Assembly: GCA_019084405.1 (NCBI GenBank)
Contig: JAHRFX010000096.1
Span: 1 to 20,270, forward strand
Direction: 5' to 3'
Source: Methanobacterium sp.
GTDB taxonomy: Archaea > Methanobacteriota > Methanobacteria > Methanobacteriales > Methanobacteriaceae
Length of the DNA stretch: 20,270 nucleotides
A program made the translations under genes and the position numbers. The notes below the pieces were generated by a model. It saw nothing but the letters and a program-made list of their open reading frames with translations, had not been told where the DNA came from and did no database searches. Below, in pieces: positions 16,150 to 20,270 of the stretch (its first letter is position 1; every line of letters starts with the position of its first letter).

Positions 16150-16245
16150 TTAGTCGGTGGCAGTTCTATTTAAAAAACCGGTTATTAAGGATACTACCAC
16201 AAAACTTATTATTATTAATCCCAGGACTTGAATAGCCATTTCCAC
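16150..16245 (-). CDS. Small single-helix membrane protein, 31 residues
   Basis: After the stop of the preceding gene (16260) a GGTGAT ribosome site at 16249-16254 is followed by GTG at 16245 with the same three-base spacing seen before mop. The frame encodes a hydrophobic helix (AIQVLGLIIISFVVVSLITG) flanked by a Glu at the N-side and NRTATD at the C-side. An ATG at 16239 is an alternative start. It is too short for ordinary ORF calling. It is probably translated together with the upstream 92-residue gene. Function unknown; single-helix proteins of this size often act as small subunits of membrane complexes. Confidence 0.5.
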   Translation of the reverse strand: MEMAIQVLGLIIISFVVVSLITGFLNRTATD

Positions 16246-16259
16246 GATATCACCATTTA

Positions 16260-16538
16260 TTAATCGTCTTTAGCTTCTAGAATACATATGCTGTCGGCAC
16301 ATTCATGTTCTACTTCAATCAAATCTTTTTTGAGTTTATTAATATCTATGGTAGTTAAACCTTTTATAATCTCACTATCGATTTCTATCTGAATAACACC
16401 CTCATTGTTGTTAATAACGGTCCCGGGAATATAAACTCTTCCAATGGATAACCTTACTTCATCTCCTGATTTGACTTCGTCTTTAATATAGTGACAAATT
16501 TCATCACAAGTAGCACTAATATTTTCCTTTTTTTTCAA
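16260..16538 (-). CDS. Small conserved-looking hypothetical protein, 92 residues
   Basis: I do not recognise this family with certainty; it looks like one of the short DUFs confined to methanogens (DUF2097 is a candidate, from memory). The protein is acidic, with a Cys-containing start (ATCDEICHYIKDEV), a beta-rich centre (GDEVRLSIGRVYIPGTVINN) that could be a small SH3/OB-like barrel, and a Cys pair near the end (ECADSIC). The frame is open to a GTG at 16547, but that codon is part of the GGTGAT ribosome site (16543-16548), so the TTG at 16538, four bases downstream, is preferred. It is followed by the 31-residue membrane ORF. No CGATATGT palindrome is near it. Confidence 0.65.
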   Translation of the reverse strand: MKKKENISATCDEICHYIKDEVKSGDEVRLSIGRVYIPGTVINNNEGVIQIEIDSEIIKGLTTIDINKLKKDLIEVEHECADSICILEAKDD

Positions 16539-16670
16539 AGCTATCACCTGATAAATATATGCTTATATTTTATTTATTCAACTATTTATACATGTCATAT
16601 TGGATAAAATAGATTAATATTCTTTTTTAGTGAATTCAGAAAATATCTAATGGATAAGAAAGATCTTACT

Positions 16671-18377
16671 TTATAATTCGTCCATATCTCTTAGATTAAG
16701 CAAAGTTTCAACTGCTTTAGGTTGGATATTTATTCCTTTCTCTTTGATTGCAGCTATGGGATTTAAACCACCTGGAGTTACAATTCCCACCCTATATCTC
16801 TCTACTTTAGCATTGTAGACCAGTTCGCTTGGTTTCCCTACTTTGGAAATGGATAAACCTATATCTTCAATTTGTTGTAAAATATCCAGTGCCTGGGGCC
16901 GGGCCAGATATGGTATTTCCTTTAAACTGGCTAACAACCGCCCTTTTCCTTTTAATGAGTCATTTACTCCAGTCATATCCTTAGAAATATATATTTCATG
17001 AGGATCCAAAGAAGAACCACTATAAGCTGTTAGTTCTACAAAACGAGGGCCTTTATTCTCAATTTCTAAAATTCCCCCATATTTGGGAACAGACATAATT
17101 CCATTTTTAATTAAAATACCATCCACACTTAAACTGCAGATAGTGGCAATGCCCTTTTTGTTTTTATCATCTGGATGGGAAACCACTTTAAAGAATCTGC
17201 TGGTACAGTATTCTGGCCTGCTTTTATAAACCTGATTGAGTATTTCCAGGGCATCATCTAGATTATAATTATCCACATAAGATATATTGGCGATTAAGTT
17301 ACCTTTCTGTGATTCAGGATCAAAATCAACACTTTGTATAAGATTCCAGGCTTTGGATAATAAAAAACGAACTTTCTGGCCGGTTTCAGGACCAGAAGAT
17401 TTTATAACATTATTAACATCCGTTATTTTATTCATGTCCTGCAAATCCAGTAAATTTTCAGCAAGTTTAATATTAACTCTAAATCCTGCTTCTTTAGCAG
17501 CACATAGTGGGGCTATTCCTCCGGTTATAGCTATTCCAACCATTTTGTCTTCTACAGGAATTCCTAAAACATTTTCTCCATCTTTACCCATTTTAAGGAG
17601 CCCTGATATTCCTATTTTTTCCAGATTCTGGAATAATTCTACCGCCCGGGATCTTGATTGAGCAGGTATTACTCGGAAGTTGGCGGGAATCATCCCGGTT
17701 CCTATACTTGCAACATCCAGAACCGAAGTCATTTCTTTGGCAGTGAAAGCCTCTAAAGGCGTCATGGAAGTTTTTTTGTAGGCAATCAATTCTGTAAATC
17801 TCTGAGGTATATAATCCTTTACCTTAACCAGCCCTCCGTACTGAGGAATTACCGGTATGCCAGCACCTAATAATAAACCATCAATTGTAGTTGCACAAAC
17901 TGTTTTTAGCAGTATTTCCTGGCTTGAAATATCCTTTTCTAGGGGTTCATCAATTTTTACAAAAGAACTAACGGCCAGACCCTTTTCAAATACTTCCTTT
18001 ATGGTTTCCATAGCCTGGTTTTCTAAAAGAATACTGGAGGTATTCACCACCACTTTTCCCTGACCTGTTAGTGGGTCTAAGGTGGTCTGGTAAATCATAC
18101 TTTCAAATTTAGAAAATATAAAATCAACTTGATCGTAAACAAGGCCTTTTTTTAATTCTTTATGCCCATCCACGGTTATTTTTCTACCAGCGTATCCCAT
18201 ACGCTCTGTAAAACCTTTTTCGTCCAGGATGCGCATATGGTAACGGACTGCACGCTCTCCCAGATTATAACCCTTTTTTTTAAGTTCTTCCGCGATGGTT
18301 TTTGCTCCCAGAACCTGCTCTTTCTCAGAGAGTATTCTCAGAATTTCCATCATCTTACGGTCTGTTTCATCTGGCAT
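16671..18377 (-). CDS. nrpR: Global nitrogen regulator NrpR (double-domain form)
   Basis: Repressor of nitrogen assimilation in methanogens that binds GGAA-N6-TTCC operators and is released by 2-oxoglutarate. Residues 5-70 form a winged-helix domain (KEQVLGAKTIAEELKKKGYN). Two tandem NrpR (DUF128) domains follow, at about 75-325 and 335-565; each has a matching signature (GIAITGGIAPLCAAKEAGFR in the first, VGIVTPGGLNPIAAIKEKGI in the second). At 568 residues it is the full two-domain type. The ATG at 18377 has GGTGA five bases upstream. It lies 84 bases after glnA in the same direction, separated by a T-rich tract, so its level may partly follow glnA. I see no GGAA-N6-TTCC in the nrpR leader itself. 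Confidence 0.93.
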   Translation of the reverse strand: MPDETDRKMMEILRILSEKEQVLGAKTIAEELKKKGYNLGERAVRYHMRILDEKGFTERMGYAGRKITVDGHKELKKGLVYDQVDFIFSKFESMIYQTTLDPLTGQGKVVVNTSSILLENQAMETIKEVFEKGLAVSSFVKIDEPLEKDISSQEILLKTVCATTIDGLLLGAGIPVIPQYGGLVKVKDYIPQRFTELIAYKKTSMTPLEAFTAKEMTSVLDVASIGTGMIPANFRVIPAQSRSRAVELFQNLEKIGISGLLKMGKDGENVLGIPVEDKMVGIAITGGIAPLCAAKEAGFRVNIKLAENLLDLQDMNKITDVNNVIKSSGPETGQKVRFLLSKAWNLIQSVDFDPESQKGNLIANISYVDNYNLDDALEILNQVYKSRPEYCTSRFFKVVSHPDDKNKKGIATICSLSVDGILIKNGIMSVPKYGGILEIENKGPRFVELTAYSGSSLDPHEIYISKDMTGVNDSLKGKGRLLASLKEIPYLARPQALDILQQIEDIGLSISKVGKPSELVYNAKVERYRVGIVTPGGLNPIAAIKEKGINIQPKAVETLLNLRDMDEL

Positions 18378-18433
18378 CTATTCACCAACCATACATTATG
18401 GGCGGTGGTATTTAAAATTAACAGAAAAAATTT

Positions 18434-18460
18434 AAAAAAAAATTAGATATAAAAAATGGG
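18434..18460 (-). terminator. T-rich archaeal terminator after glnA
   Basis: Directly after the glnA stop the minus strand reads CCCCATTTTTTATA and then a run of nine to ten T. Such poly-T stretches without a hairpin end transcription in archaea. There is no other obvious stop signal between glnA and nrpR, and readthrough into nrpR is possible. Confidence 0.5.
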
Positions 18461-18461
18461 G

Positions 18462-19793
18462 CTAGATGGATAGATAACGGTCTAACTCGTACTGGAAGAC
18501 CTGTACCCGGTACTCATCCCATTCTTTATGTTTAAGTTTCATGAAATTTTCAAATACATGATTTCCTAAAGAGGATTTAACCACTTCATCCGCTTCCAGA
18601 GCATGATATGCTTCCCATAAGCTGGATGGTAACACATCTATTCCCATCTGGCTTAATTCATCCATACTCTTTCCAAATACGTCAATTTCAGTTGGCTCTC
18701 CTGGATCAATCTTGTTTTTTAAACCATCCATTCCGGCTTCTAAAACCGCAGCAAAAGCAAGATAAGGATTACAGGATGGATCGGGCATTCTCAATTCTAC
18801 ACGGGTACGTTTTCCACGTGAGGCAGGAATCCGGATAAGTGTGGATCTGTTTTTAAGACCATAGGCCACATATACTGGAGCTTCGTATCCCGGTACTAAA
18901 CGTTTGTAAGAGTTGACAGTAGGGGCACAAATTGCAGATAGAGCTTTGGAGTGTTTTAAAAGACCGCCAGTAAAGTGCAATGCCTCCTGGGATAATTGGG
19001 TTTCAGTGTCGGGATCATAAAATATGTTTTCACCGTTTTTAAACAGGGATTGATTAATGTGCATACCGCTTCCATTTTCTCCAAAGAATGGTTTGGGCAT
19101 GAAGGTCACATAGTAACCCATGTTGTCGACAATTGCTTTTATGGCTTGTTTGAAGGTGATTACCGCATCAGCAGTCTTTAAAGCCCTATCAAATTTAAAG
19201 TCAATTTCGTGTTGTCCGGGAGCTACTTCATGATGAGATACTTCTATATCAAATTCCAATGCTTCTAAATCCATTACCAACTTTCTTCTAAAGTCAGTTC
19301 CTTGATCAACTGGTTCTACATCAAAATAACCACCGTTATCATGAGGTATTATATTTCCTTCTTCGTCCTGATCTATAATGAAGAATTCTGGTTCAGGTCC
19401 CACATTGTATTCGTAGCCCTGTTTTCTTACTTTTTCTAAAGTATTTCTAAGGACATACCGGGGATCTCCTTCAAAAGGTTTTTTGCCATCAGGCCAGTAA
19501 ACATCACATATAAATCGGCAGGTACCTCTCTCATCTGGCCTCCAGGGGAGAGTGGAGAAAGTATCTGGGTCGGGCTTTAAAATAAGATCACTGTCATTAA
19601 TGCCAACAAATCCCGAAACAGAAGAACCATCAAAGAGTAGTCCTTCGTTAATAATATCTTCTATCTGGCCTGGCCTTAAAAGAGGCACAGCCATATTTTT
19701 AGGGGTTCCGTGTATATCCACAAACTGAAGACGTACAAATTTTACATTGCAATCTTCCATCTTTTTAATTATCTGTCCTATTTTATCTGACAT
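18462..19793 (-). CDS. glnA: Glutamine synthetase, type I-alpha
   Basis: Makes glutamine from glutamate, ammonia and ATP in the cytoplasm; the main ammonia-assimilating enzyme. Family motifs are in order: LLFDGSSVSGF near residue 52, GPEPEFFI (metal-binding Glu), SHHEVAPGQHE, NGSGMHINQSL, RLVPGYEAPVYVAYGLKNRS (active-site loop) and RVELRMPDPSCNPYLAFA. At 443 residues it is the short GSI-alpha form, and I see no adenylylation-site Tyr in an NLYDLP context, as expected for this type. The ATG at 19793 has GGAGGG seven bases upstream. An NrpR operator lies at 19841-19854. It precedes nrpR, so repressor and a principal target are adjacent. Confidence 0.96.
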   Translation of the reverse strand: MSDKIGQIIKKMEDCNVKFVRLQFVDIHGTPKNMAVPLLRPGQIEDIINEGLLFDGSSVSGFVGINDSDLILKPDPDTFSTLPWRPDERGTCRFICDVYWPDGKKPFEGDPRYVLRNTLEKVRKQGYEYNVGPEPEFFIIDQDEEGNIIPHDNGGYFDVEPVDQGTDFRRKLVMDLEALEFDIEVSHHEVAPGQHEIDFKFDRALKTADAVITFKQAIKAIVDNMGYYVTFMPKPFFGENGSGMHINQSLFKNGENIFYDPDTETQLSQEALHFTGGLLKHSKALSAICAPTVNSYKRLVPGYEAPVYVAYGLKNRSTLIRIPASRGKRTRVELRMPDPSCNPYLAFAAVLEAGMDGLKNKIDPGEPTEIDVFGKSMDELSQMGIDVLPSSLWEAYHALEADEVVKSSLGNHVFENFMKLKHKEWDEYRVQVFQYELDRYLSI

Positions 19794-19840
19794 GCATTTT
19801 CCCTCCGTAAATTATAATTAATTTACAGATAAGTTTCACC

Positions 19841-19854
19841 GGAAAGATGTTTCC
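19841..19854 (-). promoter_or_regulatory. NrpR operator in the glnA promoter
   Basis: GGAA-AGATGT-TTCC is an exact match to the GGAA-N6-TTCC operator of NrpR. It sits just downstream of the TATA box at 19864-19871, over the expected transcription start, and 48 nt upstream of the glnA ATG. This is the position at which NrpR blocks transcription in other methanogens. Confidence 0.85.
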
Positions 19855-19863
19855 TTTTTCTTA

Positions 19864-19871
19864 CATATAAA
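19864..19871 (-). promoter_or_regulatory. TATA box of glnA
   Basis: The minus strand reads TTTATATG. A start point about 25 bases downstream would fall near 19842-19846, inside the NrpR operator, and leave a leader of about 50 bases with the GGAGGG site. Confidence 0.6.
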
Positions 19872-19898
19872 TGTTTTGAAAACCAATTAATGAGGGTT

Positions 19899-19939
19899 CG
19901 GATAATATATTTATCCGGTACAATGCTAAACCAAGCATT
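19899..19939. repeat. Two adjacent perfect inverted repeats upstream of glnA
   Basis: The first is CGGATAA, TATAT, TTATCCG (19899-19917). The second is AATGCT, AAACCA, AGCATT (19922-19939). They are separated by four bases and lie 28-75 bases upstream of the glnA TATA box. They may be binding sites for an activator or second regulator, or stem-loops of an untranslated transcript. I do not recognise them. Confidence 0.5.
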
Positions 19940-20270
19940 TAAATATTTTTCAATATATTATATTTACTTTACTATAATTAAAACTATCTATCCTTATTTA
20001 TTAAAAAATGTCCATATATTTTAAAAAAATGCTGAAATATTTTCATTTAGCCTGGACTTTAATTATTCTAAAATTTATTATTTACTTTAATCGTTTTTTA
20101 TTATTAAAATTGGCACTATCGATTTTTCAAGTGATATGGTAAATTTTTGAATAAATCCTTGATTTTTATTTCTTTTTTCATGGTTAATGTAGCTTTTTGA
20201 TAAGTGGTAAAAGTTTTATTATGAGTTTTGCAGCGATTTTATATTATTTTCACCCTCAATATCATGAAAA
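19940..20270. other. AT-rich intergenic DNA, no gene seen
   Basis: No reading frame with a ribosome site, no RNA gene and no repeat of note is visible on either strand. Base composition is extremely A/T-rich. The region may hold upstream promoter elements for a gene beyond the window edge. Confidence 0.5.

Noticed and set aside
20105..20140. ATCGAT near the right end as a further regulon site
   Set aside because: Only the left half resembles the arm, the second half does not match at either spacer length, and no gene start follows.

Overview
The window looks like a chromosome segment of a hydrogenotrophic methanogen of the Methanobacteriales (Methanobacterium-like). The reasons are: AT-rich DNA; archaeal TATA boxes and Shine-Dalgarno sites ending in GGTGAT; the archaeal nitrogen repressor NrpR beside a GSI-alpha glutamine synthetase; a FwdF-like polyferredoxin; an FmdE-domain surface protein; a formate dehydrogenase alpha gene; and a tungstate TupABC transporter with a Mop molbindin.

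Layout. 1-298: AT-rich leader with one hairpin. 299-1811 (+): remnant of a long (NuoG-type) formate dehydrogenase alpha gene, with a frameshift and at least two internal deletions. 1873-4763 (-): intact FecBCD-type ABC importer. 5064-6823 (+): a DUF11-type surface protein and a short TiaS-like protein. 7027-11172 (-): tupC, tupB and tupA, with a decayed IS630-family element (8811-10196) inserted between tupA and tupB. 11382-11591 (+): Mop-type molbindin. 11594-14750 (-): a small kinase-like gene preceded by a frameshifted ~816-residue surface protein built from FmdE-like modules. 14879-16072 (-): frameshifted polyferredoxin. 16150-16538 (-): a small membrane ORF and a small hypothetical gene. 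16671-19793 (-): nrpR and glnA. 19794-20270: glnA promoter with an NrpR operator, then AT-rich DNA without a gene.

Most of the middle of the window is about molybdenum and tungsten: import (TupABC, perhaps the FecBCD-type system), binding (Mop), and Mo/W-enzyme-related redox proteins (FDH, FmdE-like, FwdF-like). A recurrent inverted repeat, roughly CGATATGT-N8/9-ACATATCG, encloses the presumed TATA box of four genes at a nearly constant 47-53 nt from the start codon: the FecBCD-type binding protein, tupA, the FmdE-like surface protein and the polyferredoxin. A fifth copy lies upstream of the DUF11 gene. The motif resembles the ModE-type operator layout, so I propose an archaeal Mo/W-responsive regulon that includes an envelope FmdE-module protein. 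I consider this the most interesting content of the window.

The damage is uneven. Seven single-base frame lesions, mostly in short homopolymers, lie in fdhA, the FmdE-like gene and the polyferredoxin. The transporters, mop, nrpR and glnA are intact. This suggests selective decay of one physiological module, although local sequence error must be excluded.
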